DNA of 34,105 nucleotides from an uncultured Oscillospiraceae bacterium (GCA_944386845.1 CALXCP010000012.1:1-34105); one strand, 5' to 3'; shown: positions 1 through 8,539, counted from the first letter of the stretch. Numbers and translations: made by a program. Notes: generated from the sequence alone by a model not told the origin.

Positions 1-1
1 T

Positions 2-43
2 GAGGGCGTTCAGCAGATAATCGGCAATCTTCGAGAAAAATAA
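2..43 (+). CDS. Possible C-terminal tail of an upstream gene (partial)
   Basis: An open frame entering from the left edge reads EGVQQIIGNLREK and then TAA at 41-43. A strong hairpin terminator follows 45 bases later in the same direction, which is the main reason to think it is real. Thirteen residues are too few to name a family, and the opposite strand is also open here, so this stays tentative. Confidence 0.3.
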   Translation, partial: EGVQQIIGNLREK

Positions 44-87
44 TTGAGCGCGCCTAACCTGTGCTGACACAAACAAAAGTCACACCC

Positions 88-126
88 ACAAGGCCCCCGG
101 CGGCATCGCCGGGGGCCTTGTTCCAA
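88..126 (+). terminator. Rho-independent terminator
   Basis: A perfect 15-bp GC-rich stem (88-102 paired with 107-121) closes a GCAT loop and is followed by TTCCAAATTTT, an interrupted T run. It ends whatever gene enters from the left and insulates the ECF sigma operon that starts about 70 bases further on. Confidence 0.75.
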
Positions 127-142
127 ATTTTCCGCACTCTTC

Positions 143-171
143 TGAAACCAAACGGCCTCTCCGGCCGTGTA
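143..171 (+). promoter_or_regulatory. ECF-type sigma promoter, probably autoregulatory
   Basis: TGAAAC at 143-148 is followed after 17 bases by CGTGTA at 166-171. This resembles the TGAAAC / CGTA-type promoters read by ECF sigma factors of Bacillus (usual gap about 16). It sits directly upstream of an ECF sigma gene, the usual place for self-activation. The spacer and -10 also form an inverted repeat, ACGGCC at 52 to 57 past position 100 and GGCCGT at 163-168. Recognition by this particular sigma factor is inferred. Confidence 0.5.
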
Positions 172-193
172 AGGGGTGAAAGGAGGCGAGGAC

Positions 194-685
194 ATGGATG
201 ACTGGTGGAACGACCCGGCGGAGCTGGCCGGGCGGTACGCCGGGGACATCTTCCGGCTGGCCTACGCCCGGACGGGGCAGCGGGCCGACGCCGAGGATGT
301 GATGCAGGAGGTATTCGTCCGCCTGCTCCGGGCACGGCCCCCCTTCCGGGACGGGGAGCACGCCCGGGCCTGGCTGCTGCGGGTGGCGGCCAACTGCGCC
401 AACGACTGGTTCCGCGCCCCGTGGCGGCGGCGGGAGGGCCCCCTCGCCGAGTCCCTGCCCGCCCCGGAGGGACCGGAGCCCGGCGGGGCGCTGGAGGCGG
501 TGCTGACCCTGCCCCCCAAGTACCGCATCCCCATCCATCTGTACTATTACGAGGAGCTGAGCGTGGCAGAGATCGCCGCCGTGCTGGGAAAGAGCCAGGG
601 GGCGGTGAAGTCCCGGCTGTTCCGGGCCCGGGCCATGCTCCGGGAGCTGCTGAAGGAGGGTGACCATGTTTCAGAAGGACTATAA
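194..685 (+). CDS. ECF-family RNA polymerase sigma factor
   Basis: A sigma-70 family regulator of 163 residues that directs RNA polymerase to a small stress or envelope regulon. Region 2 is visible near residues 15-75 (ADAEDVMQEVFVRLL, then ARAWLLRVAANCANDWFR). Region 4 is near 105-155 (LPPKYRIPIHLYYYEEL, then the HTH SVAEIAAVLGKSQGAVKSRL). There is no region 1 or 3, as expected for ECF factors. ATG 194 was chosen over GTG 176 because a perfect GGAGG lies at 182-186, between the two. The gene overlaps the next one by 20 bases, so the pair is translationally coupled, as sigma/anti-sigma pairs usually are. The exact ECF subgroup cannot be told from sequence reading alone. Confidence 0.93.
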   Translation: MDDWWNDPAELAGRYAGDIFRLAYARTGQRADAEDVMQEVFVRLLRARPPFRDGEHARAWLLRVAANCANDWFRAPWRRREGPLAESLPAPEGPEPGGALEAVLTLPPKYRIPIHLYYYEELSVAEIAAVLGKSQGAVKSRLFRARAMLRELLKEGDHVSEGL

Positions 686-1913
686 ACGAGAGGTGGGCGG
701 GCTGTCCCCCTCTCCCGCCGCCACGGCCCGGCTGGACAGGCTGCTGACGGGAGAGACGGCCCGGCGCCCCCGGCGTCATCTGGGCCGCCGGGGCCTCGTG
801 GCCGCCGCCCTGTGCGCCGTCCTGACGGTGACCGCCGCGGCGGCGGGGCCCGCGGTGTGGGACGCCCTGACGGCCCATCTGGGCCCCTTCGCCCCCTATC
901 TGTCCGGAGGCGGGGCCAGGAGCGTCAGCGCCGGGGTGGAGCTGGAGGTGGCGGGGGCCATCTCCGACGGGGTCTCCGCCCGGGTCTATCTCACCGCCCA
1001 CGACCGGCAGGGGCGGCTGGACGCCCACACCGCCGCCGAGATGGACCTGGAGGGGGCCACCAGCTGGGGGCTCTCCGCCCTGGCCTTTGACGAGGAGAGC
1101 GGCACCCTGCTGCTGGAACTGGAGGCCGCCGGCCTCACCGACGGCGGGGCGCTGACCCTCTCCGGCGGGACGCTGACTCCCGGCCAGTACTGGGCCGCCC
1201 GGGACCTGGACCCGGCGGCGGTCCCGACGGAACCGCTGGAGACCACGGAGACCGGCCACGGAGCGGTGCTCCGGCCCGACCAGCCGGGGCAGACCTTTGA
1301 GGGGCTGGACGGTCTCACCGCGGTGGCCGGCTTCGACGGGGACGGGGCCTTCCACCTGCGGGCGGTGCTGGACGAGGGGTATGAGATGACCGGCCCCGTC
1401 CAGGTGTTCGCCATCTTTGACGACGGGACCGCCTGCCTCACGGAGGCCGAGGACCGGACCCATCTGTCCGACGGGCAGGATGTGGTCCTGCCCGGGCTTG
1501 ACCGGGAGAACTGGGACCGGGTGACCAGGCTCTGGTTCGTCGCCAACTACCAAAGTCTCACCGAGCCCATCGAAGGAGACTGGACGCTCTCCCTCACCGC
1601 CCGGGAGACGGCGGGTCTGTCCACCCCGGCGGGCTTCACCCTGGACGCCCCCGGCGGGGCCACGGTGACCGGAGTGTCCCTCTCCCCCCTCGGGGTGGTG
1701 GTGGAGTACACCGGCGACCCCGAGGCCGTGCCGGCGGATGCCGTGGCGGTGGCCCTGGCCGACGGTTCCGCCCCGGCGTGGGAGACGGGCCGCGCCGCCT
1801 GCTCCGGCTGGAACTGGGGGGGCGAGGGCTATCTGGTGTGCCGTTTCGCCGCCCCGGCGGAGCCGGAGGGGGCCGCGGTGACCCTCTTCGGGCAGCCGGT
1901 CCCCCTGTCATGA
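666..1913 (+). CDS. Membrane-anchored probable anti-sigma factor (DUF4179-like)
   Basis: A 415-residue protein with a cytoplasmic N-terminus of about 40 residues (basic RRPRRHLGRRG before the membrane), one transmembrane helix at about 43-62 and a large extracytoplasmic part rich in beta-like, acidic segments. This matches anti-sigma factors that hold an ECF sigma at the membrane and sense the outside. The location directly behind and overlapping the sigma gene is the strongest evidence. No zinc-binding HxxxCxxC anti-sigma motif was seen, so it would belong to the RsiV/DUF4179-like type. ATG 666 is preferred to GTG 660 because GGAGGG at 655-660 covers the GTG. The function is inferred from context; the outer domain was not recognised. 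Confidence 0.7.
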   Translation: MFQKDYKREVGGLSPSPAATARLDRLLTGETARRPRRHLGRRGLVAAALCAVLTVTAAAAGPAVWDALTAHLGPFAPYLSGGGARSVSAGVELEVAGAISDGVSARVYLTAHDRQGRLDAHTAAEMDLEGATSWGLSALAFDEESGTLLLELEAAGLTDGGALTLSGGTLTPGQYWAARDLDPAAVPTEPLETTETGHGAVLRPDQPGQTFEGLDGLTAVAGFDGDGAFHLRAVLDEGYEMTGPVQVFAIFDDGTACLTEAEDRTHLSDGQDVVLPGLDRENWDRVTRLWFVANYQSLTEPIEGDWTLSLTARETAGLSTPAGFTLDAPGGATVTGVSLSPLGVVVEYTGDPEAVPADAVAVALADGSAPAWETGRAACSGWNWGGEGYLVCRFAAPAEPEGAAVTLFGQPVPLS

Positions 1914-1922
1914 GGGCATAAA

Positions 1923-1965
1923 AATGCCCCCCGAAAGGAGAGAACACTTCCTTTCGGGGGGCATT
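1923..1965. terminator. Bidirectional terminator between convergent genes
   Basis: A 17-bp perfect stem (1923-1939 with 1949-1965) around a 9-base loop lies just after the anti-sigma stop and just before the stop of the minus-strand gene. On the minus strand the stem runs into TTTTATG; on the plus strand the T run is only TTCCC. It probably serves both genes, and the minus one best. Confidence 0.75.
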
Positions 1966-1978
1966 CCCATATGCGGAT

Positions 1979-2563
1979 TCAGGAGAGGATCAGCAGGTCG
2001 GACACGGTGTAGGGGAACATCTGATCGCTCTCGGTGAGGATGACCTCGAACTCACAGAGGACGGAGCCGTCCTCCAGGGAGACCACCTGTCCGGGCACCA
2101 GCCAGCTGTCCGCGCCGCAGGGAGTTCCCTCGCCCAGCACGGTCTCGCTCAGGCCGGCGTCGCCCCGGGCCAGGACATAGCTGCCGGTGGCCTCGTCGTA
2201 GCCGATGCTCTCCTCCAGCCCGGCGGGAACGGGGGGCAGGCCCTGGAAATCGGTGAAGAGAGAGGCCGCGTAGTCCCAAACCACCTCTTCGGGGAAGGAG
2301 ACGGTGTCATCGGTGACGGTGGAGCGGCTGTCCTCCGAGCCGTAGATGCCCAGCATGTAGTACAGAGAGGCCCAGAAGAAGTCGTCAGAGGCGGGGCGGT
2401 AGCTGTAGTCCCGCTCCAGCATGCACATCACCAAGCTGTCCACCGGGGGAACGGCGCCGGCAAAGGGGGACTCGTCCTGCTCCGCCTGAGAGGCGGGGAG
2501 GGCAAAGGCCGCGCAGGAGATGAGCATCGCCGCGGCGACCAGGGAGATCAGCAGCTTTTTCAT
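1979..2563 (-). CDS. Small exported protein, putative lipoprotein, unknown function
   Basis: A 194-residue protein. The N-terminus MKKLLISLVAAAMLISC is a typical export signal. LISC at 14-17 fits a lipobox, so it may be lipid-anchored at Cys17; signal peptidase I cleavage after ALPASQA is the alternative. The mature part is acidic and mostly beta-like, with several aromatic residues, and resembles no family I can name. ATG 2563 is preceded by AAAAGGAGG nine bases upstream. It is transcribed alone, convergent with the ECF operon, sharing the terminator at 1923-1965. Proximity raises the possibility that it is linked to the sigma system, but nothing in the sequence shows that. Confidence 0.75.
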   Translation of the reverse strand: MKKLLISLVAAAMLISCAAFALPASQAEQDESPFAGAVPPVDSLVMCMLERDYSYRPASDDFFWASLYYMLGIYGSEDSRSTVTDDTVSFPEEVVWDYAASLFTDFQGLPPVPAGLEESIGYDEATGSYVLARGDAGLSETVLGEGTPCGADSWLVPGQVVSLEDGSVLCEFEVILTESDQMFPYTVSDLLILS

Positions 2564-2592
2564 GACATCCGCCTCCTTTTCTTCTTTTCTAT

Positions 2593-2598
2593 ATTATA
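2593..2598 (-). promoter_or_regulatory. Candidate -10 element for the exported protein gene
   Basis: A perfect TATAAT on the minus strand 30 bases upstream of the start codon. The hexamer 17 bases further up is AGGAAA, a poor -35, so the promoter assignment rests on the -10 alone. The rest of 2564-2757 is comparatively AT-rich and shows no other feature. Confidence 0.4.
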
Positions 2599-2757
2599 GC
2601 CTGACCCCCCGTTTCTTTCCTCTCGTTTCCATTACGGGAAGGTAAAAAAACAGTTACAGTCTCTTACATTCCCGGTGCCATTTTGTAACCTTTTCCAAGA
2701 ACGCTGTCGAACCTTCCCGCTTTCTTGGCGAAGATGCACGATTCTCCACTGCGTGAG

Positions 2758-2791
2758 AAGGGACACCGCCCGGTGCCGGGCGGCGTCCCTT
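2758..2791 (-). terminator. Hairpin after rpoD, probable terminator
   Basis: A 14 to 15-bp stem (2758-2772 with 2777-2791) with a 4-base loop begins 10 bases after the rpoD stop on the minus strand; the single A-C mismatch on the plus strand is a G-U pair in the minus-strand RNA. The following bases (CTCACGCAG) are not a U run, so it may act weakly or need Rho. Confidence 0.5.
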
Positions 2792-2800
2792 GCGTTCAGG

Positions 2801-4108
2801 TCAGTTCAGGAAGTCCTTGAGCTTCTTGCTCCGGGACGGATGACGCAGCTTTCTCAGGGCCTTGGCCTCGATCTGGCGGATGCGCTCCCGGGTGACGTTG
2901 AACTCCTTGCCCACCTCCTCCAGGGTGCGGGTGCGGCCGTCCTCGATGCCGAAGCGGAGCTTGAGCACCTTCTCCTCCCGGGGGGTGAGGGTGGACAGCA
3001 CCTCCACCAGCTGCTCCTTCAGCAGGGTGAAGGAGGCGGCCTCGGCGGGCTCGGAGGCGTCCTCGTCGGGGATGAAGTCCCCCAGGTGGGAGTCCTCCTC
3101 CTCGCCGATGGGGGTCTCCAGAGAGACGGGCTCCTGGGCGATCTTCAGGATCTCCCGGACCTTGTCCACCGGCATGTTCATCTCCTCGGCGATCTCCTCG
3201 GGGCTGGGGTCGTGGCCCAGCTCCTGGAGCAGCTGCCGGGAGACCCGAATGACCTTGTTGATGGTCTCCACCATGTGGACCGGGATGCGGATGGTCCGGG
3301 CCTGGTCGGCGATGGCCCGGGTGATGGCCTGCCGGATCCACCAGGTGGCGTAGGTGGAGAACTTATAGCCCTTGGTGTAGTCGAACTTCTCCACCGCCTT
3401 GATCAGGCCCAGGTTGCCCTCCTGGATCAGGTCCAGGAACAGCATCCCCCGGCCCACGTACCGCTTGGCGATGGACACCACCAGACGCAGGTTGGCCTCA
3501 GCCAGGCGCTGCTTGGCCCTCTCCCCCGCCTGGACGGCCTTGTCCAGCTCGGCCCGGACGTCGTCGGGGATGCCCTCCCCGCCGGCCTCCATCTCCGCCA
3601 GCTGGCTGGCCGCCGCCTCGCCGGCGGTCATGGCCTGGGCCAGCTCGATCTCCTCGTCAGAGGTGAGCAGGTTCACCTTGCCGATCTCCTTCAGGTACAT
3701 CCGCACCGGGTCGTCCACCCCGAAGGAGTCCACCAGGGTGTTGGGGTCCACGATCTCCTCCTCGGCGATCTCCTCGATCTCCTCCAGGGGAGGCTCCAGG
3801 TCCGCGGGGATGTCGGGCATATCCTCCTCCACCCCGGTGTCGATGCCCAGGTTCTCCATGATATCGTAGATCTTGTCCATCTGCTCGCTGCTCAGGTCGA
3901 TATCCTCCAGAACGTCCATGAGCTCGGCGGCAGACAGGCTGCCCTTCTTCTTGCCCCGCTCGATGAGCTCGGTGAGCTTCTCTCCGCCGGGGACGCCCTC
4001 CAGCAGCCTCTGGATCTCCTGCTTGCTGGCCTCCAGCTTTTCCTCCATGCTGCGGCCGCCCTTCTGAGCCGCCTGCCGATCGGGATGGTCGTTTTTCTTT
4101 GTGCTCAT
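2801..4108 (-). CDS. rpoD: Primary sigma factor RpoD/SigA
   Basis: The main housekeeping sigma factor, 435 residues. A region 1.1-like helical acidic N-terminus ([20 protein letters not shown]) is followed by region 1.2 ([17 protein letters not shown]). Region 2 is near-invariant ([54 protein letters not shown]). Region 3 ([12 protein letters not shown]) and region 4 ([15 protein letters not shown], then the [23 protein letters not shown]) follow. The start is ATG 4108, not ATG 4123: GGAGG lies between them, eight bases before 4108. The start comes one base after the dnaG stop, so the two genes are translationally coupled. The dgt-dnaG-rpoD order is the classic Gram-positive macromolecular synthesis arrangement. 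Confidence 0.98.
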   Translation of the reverse strand: MSTKKNDHPDRQAAQKGGRSMEEKLEASKQEIQRLLEGVPGGEKLTELIERGKKKGSLSAAELMDVLEDIDLSSEQMDKIYDIMENLGIDTGVEEDMPDIPADLEPPLEEIEEIAEEEIVDPNTLVDSFGVDDPVRMYLKEIGKVNLLTSDEEIELAQAMTAGEAAASQLAEMEAGGEGIPDDVRAELDKAVQAGERAKQRLAEANLRLVVSIAKRYVGRGMLFLDLIQEGNLGLIKAVEKFDYTKGYKFSTYATWWIRQAITRAIADQARTIRIPVHMVETINKVIRVSRQLLQELGHDPSPEEIAEEMNMPVDKVREILKIAQEPVSLETPIGEEEDSHLGDFIPDEDASEPAEAASFTLLKEQLVEVLSTLTPREEKVLKLRFGIEDGRTRTLEEVGKEFNVTRERIRQIEAKALRKLRHPSRSKKLKDFLN

Positions 4109-4109
4109 C

Positions 4110-5864
4110 TCATGATCCTCCATAGCTTTTGTTCTCTTTGTATCTCTGCTGGGCCGCCCGCAGCAGGGCGGCGTCGTCCAGGCCGCTGCGGCGGAAGGCC
4201 TCAGACTGGATGACGGCTATGTAATCGGCCAGGGCCCGCCCCGCGTGGGCAGCCGACTCCGGCTGGTCCGCGAAGGAGGCCACGTGGCTCATCTCCTCGC
4301 CGCTGAGCTCGCCGGCCAGGCCGGCCAGCTGCACCTGGAGCCCCTGCTGCCACCGCTGCCGCAGCAGGCGGTACACCTTCCCCAGCAGCGGGGAGGAGAA
4401 CTGCTCGGGCTCCAGCCCCTCCGCCTGCCGGAACAGGTCGGGGGACAGGAGCATCAGCCGGATGACCCCCTCCTCCGCCAGGGCTGAGCGGACGTTCTCA
4501 TACCGCAGGCCCCGGGCCTTGGGCTGCAGCTGCTGGGCGGGGGTGAGGTCCCGGCGCTCCTGCTGCTTCTTCTCCCGGAAGAGGCGCCGGCGCAGCTCCT
4601 TCTTCACCTCGGCGGCCATGGCCTCGGGGGAGACGCCGGCCAGCTCGGCGGCCCGGGCGCCGTACACCTCCCGCTCCACCGCGCTGTGCAGGGAGGCCAC
4701 CAGCTCCACCGCCCCCTTCATGAACTCCACCCGCTGGGCGTCGTCGGAAAGGTCGAAGTTGGCGCTGAGCTTGTCCAGGCGGTACTGGATGTGGTTCTCG
4801 CTCTGCTCCAGCAGCCGCTCGAAGGCGGCCCGCCCCTGGGTCTTAATGAGCTCGTCCGGGTCCTTGGCCCCCTTCATCTGGAGCACCCGGATCTTCAGCC
4901 CGGCCCCCTCCAGCAGGGGGATGGCCCGCTGGGCCGCCGAGACGCCGGCCCCGTCCCCGTCGTAGCAGATGACCACCTCTTTGGTGTACCGGGAGAGGAG
5001 CTGGGCGTGCTCGGAAGTGAGGGCGGTGCCCAGTGAAGCCACCGCGCAGTCAAAGCCCGCCTGGTGCAGGGAGATGGTGTCCATGTACCCCTCGGTGAGG
5101 ATGATGCGGCCCTGCTTGCTCTTCCGGGCGATGTTCAGGGCGAAGAGGTTGCGGCTCTTGTTGTAGACCATGGTGTCCGGGGAGTTGAGGTACTTGGGGG
5201 TGGAGTCGTCCAGCACCCGGCCGCCGAAGCCGATGACCTCCCCCCGCAGGTCGATGATGGGGAACATCACCCGGTTGCGGAAGCGGTCGTACAGCCGGCC
5301 CTGCTCGTTCTTCACCACCAGGCCGGCGTCCAGCAGCTCCTTCTTGGTGTACCCCTTCTCCCCCATGGCGGTGATGAGGTTGTCCCACCCCTCGGGGGCC
5401 GCCCCCAGGCCGAAGCGGGTGACGGTGGCCGGGGAGAGGGCCCGCTTTTTCAGGTAGGCCACCCCGGCCGCCCCCCCGGGGGTGCGCAGGACGGAGTGGA
5501 AATACCGGGCGGCCTCCCTGTTCAGGGCCAGCAGGCGCTGCCGGTACTCCCGCACCCCCTGGGCCTCCCCCGTCTCGGGCATCTCCAGGTTGGCCCGCTG
5601 GGCCAGCAGGCGCACCGCGTCCACGAAGGGGAGCTGCTCCGCCTCCATGACGAAGTTCACCACGCCGCCCCCCTTGCCGCAGCCGAAGCACTTGTAGATC
5701 TGCTTCTGGGGGGAGACAGAGAAGGACGGGGTCTTCTCGCTGTGGAAGGGGCACAGGCCCCAGTAGTTGTTGCCCTTCTTGGTCAGCCGCACGTAGCCGC
5801 TCACCACATCCACGATGTCGCTGCGGGCCACCAGCTCGTCCAAAAAGCTGTCCGGGATGCGCAA
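4110..5864 (-). CDS. dnaG: DNA primase DnaG
   Basis: Makes the RNA primers for DNA replication at the fork with the DnaB-type helicase. The 584 residues show a CHC2 zinc finger (Cys38, His41, Cys59, Cys62), the catalytic TOPRIM domain ([18 protein letters not shown] and [18 protein letters not shown]) and a C-terminal helicase-binding region with the usual low conservation. The start is TTG 5864, which reads [18 protein letters not shown], the conserved beginning of DnaG. GGAGGGGG sits right before it, and no ATG or GTG fits. The frame stays open upstream to 6002, but that stretch overlaps dgt and has no DnaG similarity. It lies 50 bases after the dgt stop and one base before rpoD. Confidence 0.98.
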   Translation of the reverse strand: MRIPDSFLDELVARSDIVDVVSGYVRLTKKGNNYWGLCPFHSEKTPSFSVSPQKQIYKCFGCGKGGGVVNFVMEAEQLPFVDAVRLLAQRANLEMPETGEAQGVREYRQRLLALNREAARYFHSVLRTPGGAAGVAYLKKRALSPATVTRFGLGAAPEGWDNLITAMGEKGYTKKELLDAGLVVKNEQGRLYDRFRNRVMFPIIDLRGEVIGFGGRVLDDSTPKYLNSPDTMVYNKSRNLFALNIARKSKQGRIILTEGYMDTISLHQAGFDCAVASLGTALTSEHAQLLSRYTKEVVICYDGDGAGVSAAQRAIPLLEGAGLKIRVLQMKGAKDPDELIKTQGRAAFERLLEQSENHIQYRLDKLSANFDLSDDAQRVEFMKGAVELVASLHSAVEREVYGARAAELAGVSPEAMAAEVKKELRRRLFREKKQQERRDLTPAQQLQPKARGLRYENVRSALAEEGVIRLMLLSPDLFRQAEGLEPEQFSSPLLGKVYRLLRQRWQQGLQVQLAGLAGELSGEEMSHVASFADQPESAAHAGRALADYIAVIQSEAFRRSGLDDAALLRAAQQRYKENKSYGGS

Positions 5865-5914
5865 GTTCCCCCTCCTCTCCGATGTTCTCCAGATCCTGCC
5901 CGGATATACGCCGG

Positions 5915-6919
5915 CTACTTCACGCTCCAGCCCTTGGGGATGAACAGATCCAGGTAGGTCTCCAGGGCGAAGCTGTCCGTCATGCCGGCGATGTAGTCGC
6001 ACACGGCCCGGTCGGCCCCCTCCCGGCTGCGGATGTCCTGGTACTCCCCGGGCAGCCGGTCTGGGTCGGCCCGGTAGTGCTCGAACAGCCGCCGGAGCAT
6101 CTCCTGGGCCTTGCCCTCCTCCCCCTTGGCCAGGGGGTTGGTATAGACGCTCTCGAACATGAAGGCCCGCAGCTCCTGCATGGCCGCGCCGATCTCCGGG
6201 TCCTGGCAGATCTCGCCCCGGGCCAGGCTGGTGCGGATCACGTCCCCCACCAGGGTGTTGATGCGCTCCGAGTGGGTGAAGCCCAGCACCTGGGAGATGG
6301 CGATGGGGATGTCGGTTGGGAAGATGATACCCCCCCGCATGGCGTCGTCGATGTCGTGGTTGATGTAGGCGATCTGGTCGGAGAGACGGACCACCTGCCC
6401 CTCCCGGGTAGAGGGGCGCTCCGGCCCGGTGTGGCGCAGGATGCCGTCCCGGACCTCCCAGGTGAGGTTCAGCCCGTCCCCCCCCTTCTCCAGCCGGTCC
6501 ACCACCCGCAGGGATTGCTCGTTGTGCTCAAAGCCCCCGGGCATGATGGCGGCCAGCGTCCGCTCCCCGGCGTGGCCGAAGGGGGTGTGCCCCAGGTCGT
6601 GGCCCAGGGCGATGGCCTCGGTGAGGTCCTCGTTGAGCCGCAGGCCCCGGGCGATGGTCCGGGCGATGCGGCTGACCTCCAGGGTGTGGGTCATCCGGGT
6701 GCGGTAGTGGTCGCCCTCGGGCTCCAGGAACACCTGGGTCTTGTGCTTCAGCCGCCGGAAGGCGTTGGAGTAGACGATGCGGTCCACGTCCCGCTGAAAG
6801 CAGGTGCGCACCCCGCACTCCTCCTCCGGCCGGGCCCGGCCCCGGCTCTCCGCCGACCGGACCGCGCCGGGGGACAGGGTCCGGCGCTCCAGCGCCTCGG
6901 TCTCCTCCCGAAGGGTCAT
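5915..6919 (-). CDS. dgt: Deoxyguanosinetriphosphate triphosphohydrolase-like HD protein
   Basis: A 334-residue HD-domain dNTP triphosphohydrolase that splits dNTPs to deoxynucleoside and triphosphate and so limits dNTP pools. It begins MTLREETEALERRTLSPGAV, a typical start for the short Dgt-like proteins of Gram-positive bacteria. The metal ligands are visible as His78 (RMTHTLEVSRIA), His107-Asp108 (ALGHDLGHTPFGHAGE) and a later Asp in VRLSDQIAYINHDIDD. ATG 6919 is preferred over GTG 6928 because the AAAGGCGG ribosome site lies next to the GTG and eight bases before the ATG. It is first in the dgt-dnaG-rpoD set; an 81-base gap to yigZ leaves room for a promoter, but only a TATAAC -10 without a good -35 is seen. 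Confidence 0.94.
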   Translation of the reverse strand: MTLREETEALERRTLSPGAVRSAESRGRARPEEECGVRTCFQRDVDRIVYSNAFRRLKHKTQVFLEPEGDHYRTRMTHTLEVSRIARTIARGLRLNEDLTEAIALGHDLGHTPFGHAGERTLAAIMPGGFEHNEQSLRVVDRLEKGGDGLNLTWEVRDGILRHTGPERPSTREGQVVRLSDQIAYINHDIDDAMRGGIIFPTDIPIAISQVLGFTHSERINTLVGDVIRTSLARGEICQDPEIGAAMQELRAFMFESVYTNPLAKGEEGKAQEMLRRLFEHYRADPDRLPGEYQDIRSREGADRAVCDYIAGMTDSFALETYLDLFIPKGWSVK

Positions 6920-7000
6920 GCAGGCCACCGCCTTTCCATATCGCTTCTACTGTTATATACGAGGAAAATGACAAAATCCCTGCCAAAAGGGAAAAATTTT

Positions 7001-7633
7001 TTAAACTTTTTTCCGGGGGGCGTCCCGGAGCACCGTCCCCGCCTCCGCCGCGGAGAATTTTCCGGCGGACAGCTCGGTGATCCGGGCGGCGAAGGCCTCC
7101 TTCAGCTCCTCGGGCAGCAGGGCGTGGACGGTGACCTGGTCGGCGTACTCCGTCTCCCCCACCGCGCCCCCGAGGGCGGCGGTCTCCTGCCTCACCCGCT
7201 CCAGGAAGGGGTAGGGGCAGGTGACGGCAAACTCGGCCCACCGGCGCACCACCGAGATGCCGGCGGCGTCCAGGGCGGACTTGGCGGCCTGGGTATAGGC
7301 CCGGACCAGCCCCCCCGCCCCCAGCAGCACGCCGCCGAAGTACCGGGTGACCACGCACACCGCGTCGGTGACCCCCTCCCGCTGAAAGACGTTGAGCATG
7401 GGCTGCCCCGCCGTGCCCTGGGGCTCCCCGTCGTCGGAGTAGCGCACCGGGCCGTCCTTCAGGAGATAGCACCAGCAGTTGTGCCGGGCGTCGTAGTGGG
7501 TCTTCCGGGTCTCCTCGATGCGCCGGCGGGCCTCCTCCTCCGAGGCGGCCCTCCACACATGCCCCAGGAAGCGGGAGCGCTTCTCCACCAGCTCGCTCTC
7601 CCCCTCCCCGGTGGGGATCAGGTATTCCGTCAT
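7001..7633 (-). CDS. yigZ: YigZ/IMPACT family protein (UPF0029)
   Basis: A 210-residue member of the YigZ/IMPACT family. These are small proteins related to the domain IV fold of EF-G and thought to act on translation or peptide metabolism; the exact biochemical role is not settled. The family core is plain: RYSDDGEPQGTAGQPML followed by VTRYFGGVLLGAGGLVRAY. The C-terminal half (about 135-200) is the ferredoxin-like UPF0029 domain. Length is normal for the family. The start is four bases after the acetyltransferase stop, with AAGGGGTGA as ribosome site, so the two form one transcription unit. Confidence 0.93.
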   Translation of the reverse strand: MTEYLIPTGEGESELVEKRSRFLGHVWRAASEEEARRRIEETRKTHYDARHNCWCYLLKDGPVRYSDDGEPQGTAGQPMLNVFQREGVTDAVCVVTRYFGGVLLGAGGLVRAYTQAAKSALDAAGISVVRRWAEFAVTCPYPFLERVRQETAALGGAVGETEYADQVTVHALLPEELKEAFAARITELSAGKFSAAEAGTVLRDAPRKKV

Positions 7634-7637
7634 GGGA

Positions 7638-8177
7638 TCACCCCTTCGTCCGGCGGGACCACTCGTCCCGCGTCAGCGTATAGAACCGGGCCGGACGCTC
7701 CGTCCCGGTGGGATCGTCGTGGACTGTGCCCCCGCGCCAAAACACGAAGCCGCTCTTCTCGATCACCCGGCGGGAGCGGGGATTGTCGGCGTAGTGGCTG
7801 CACCACACGGCGGCAAGGCCCAGCTCCTCAAAGGCGTACCGGAGCAGCTCGGCCGCCGCCTCGGGCATCAGCCCCCGGCCCCAGAAGGCCGCCGACAGGG
7901 CATAGCCCAGCTCGTCGTTGGGGGCAGGGAGCTCCGGCCGGGACCGCCCGGTGAAGCCCGCCGAGCCGATGACCTTCCCCGAGGACCTGTCTGTCAGAGC
8001 GAAGGTATGGGGGGCGGCAAAGACGGTGCGGATGATCTTCAGGCTCTCCTCCACGCTCCCGTGGGGCGGCCAGCCCGCCGGCAGACCCACCCGGGGGTCC
8101 CTGGCGTATTCGTACAGGTCCGCCGCGTCCGCCTCCGTGAAGGGGCGCAGGAGCAGGCGCGCTGTTTCCAAGGGCAT
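7638..8177 (-). CDS. GNAT-family N-acetyltransferase (RimJ/RimL-like)
   Basis: A 179-residue acetyltransferase of the RimJ/RimL type, which transfers acetyl from acetyl-CoA to an amine, often a protein N-terminus or small molecule. It starts LETARLLLRPFTEADAADL, the usual first strand and helix of this group. The acetyl-CoA pocket appears as LGYALSAAFWGRGLMPEAA with the GRG loop, and the closing NPRSRRVIEKSGFVFWR segment is typical. AAAGGAGG lies seven bases before ATG 8177. The substrate cannot be told from the sequence. It heads the acetyltransferase-yigZ pair and is preceded by the repeat island. Confidence 0.92.
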   Translation of the reverse strand: MPLETARLLLRPFTEADAADLYEYARDPRVGLPAGWPPHGSVEESLKIIRTVFAAPHTFALTDRSSGKVIGSAGFTGRSRPELPAPNDELGYALSAAFWGRGLMPEAAAELLRYAFEELGLAAVWCSHYADNPRSRRVIEKSGFVFWRGGTVHDDPTGTERPARFYTLTRDEWSRRTKG

Positions 8178-8237
8178 GGGGATGCCTCCTTTCCTTTTGA
8201 GGGAGCAGTGGGCTTTATTTTCGCCGGGTCCCTCTCC

Positions 8238-8290
8238 GCATTGGGTGGTCTGTCGCGGAAAGCCCTACCGCGGTTTCGCCTGAGGGCGAG
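8238..8290. repeat. Repeat A, copy 1 (direct repeat of 8654-8706)
   Basis: A 53-bp segment beginning GCATTGGGTGGT and ending TTTCGCCTGAGGGCGAG, identical to 8654-8706 except for three bases. It includes TGTCGCGGAAAGCCCTACCG in both copies. It opens the composite unit whose second half is repeat B. Confidence 0.9.
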
Positions 8291-8350
8291 TGACTTTCTG
8301 GGCCGGCAGAAAGTCACCAAAGACCGGCTCAAGGACCCATGGTCCTTGAG
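8291..8350. repeat. Two hairpins inside repeat unit 1
   Basis: TGACTTTCTG at 8291-8300 pairs perfectly with 8307-8316 around GGCCGG. CTCAAGGACC at 8328-8337 pairs perfectly with 8341-8350 around CAT. They occupy the space between repeats A and B; in unit 2 this space holds a different hairpin. Neither has a U run on either strand, so they do not look like terminators. Confidence 0.8.
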
Positions 8351-8394
8351 AATCTCCTTTCCATCAAAACCTGTTTCTTGTCTGCATCTGGACC

Positions 8395-8506
8395 CGGCGC
8401 TCCGTGAGCCGACGCGGCTCTCTCCCGCCTGCTGCCGCCCGTGGGCAGTCGAAAAACCATCTGCCCCCGACAGGAAGGCGCCTTGCGGTGGTGGTTATCA
8501 GGGCGT
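8395..8506. repeat. Repeat B, copy 1 (direct repeat of 8791-8902)
   Basis: A 112-bp segment beginning CGGCGCTCCGTGAGCCGACG and ending GGGCGT. It aligns over its whole length with 8791-8902, with the first half near identical and the middle more diverged. AAGGCGCCTTGCG, a palindromic core, is kept in both copies. Confidence 0.85.
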
Positions 8507-8539
8507 GGGAGACCGTGCTGGGACGTTTCCAGATTTGCC

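Noticed and set aside
2675..4213. Plus-strand open frame of 512 codons opposite rpoD
   Set aside because: Antisense to a near-invariant sigma factor and rich in Leu/Gly/Gln/Asp repeats; shadow frame.
6940..7000. Promoter between yigZ and dgt
   Set aside because: TATATAAC is present on the minus strand, but no -35 lies at 16-18 bases; TTGGCA is 21-23 bases away.
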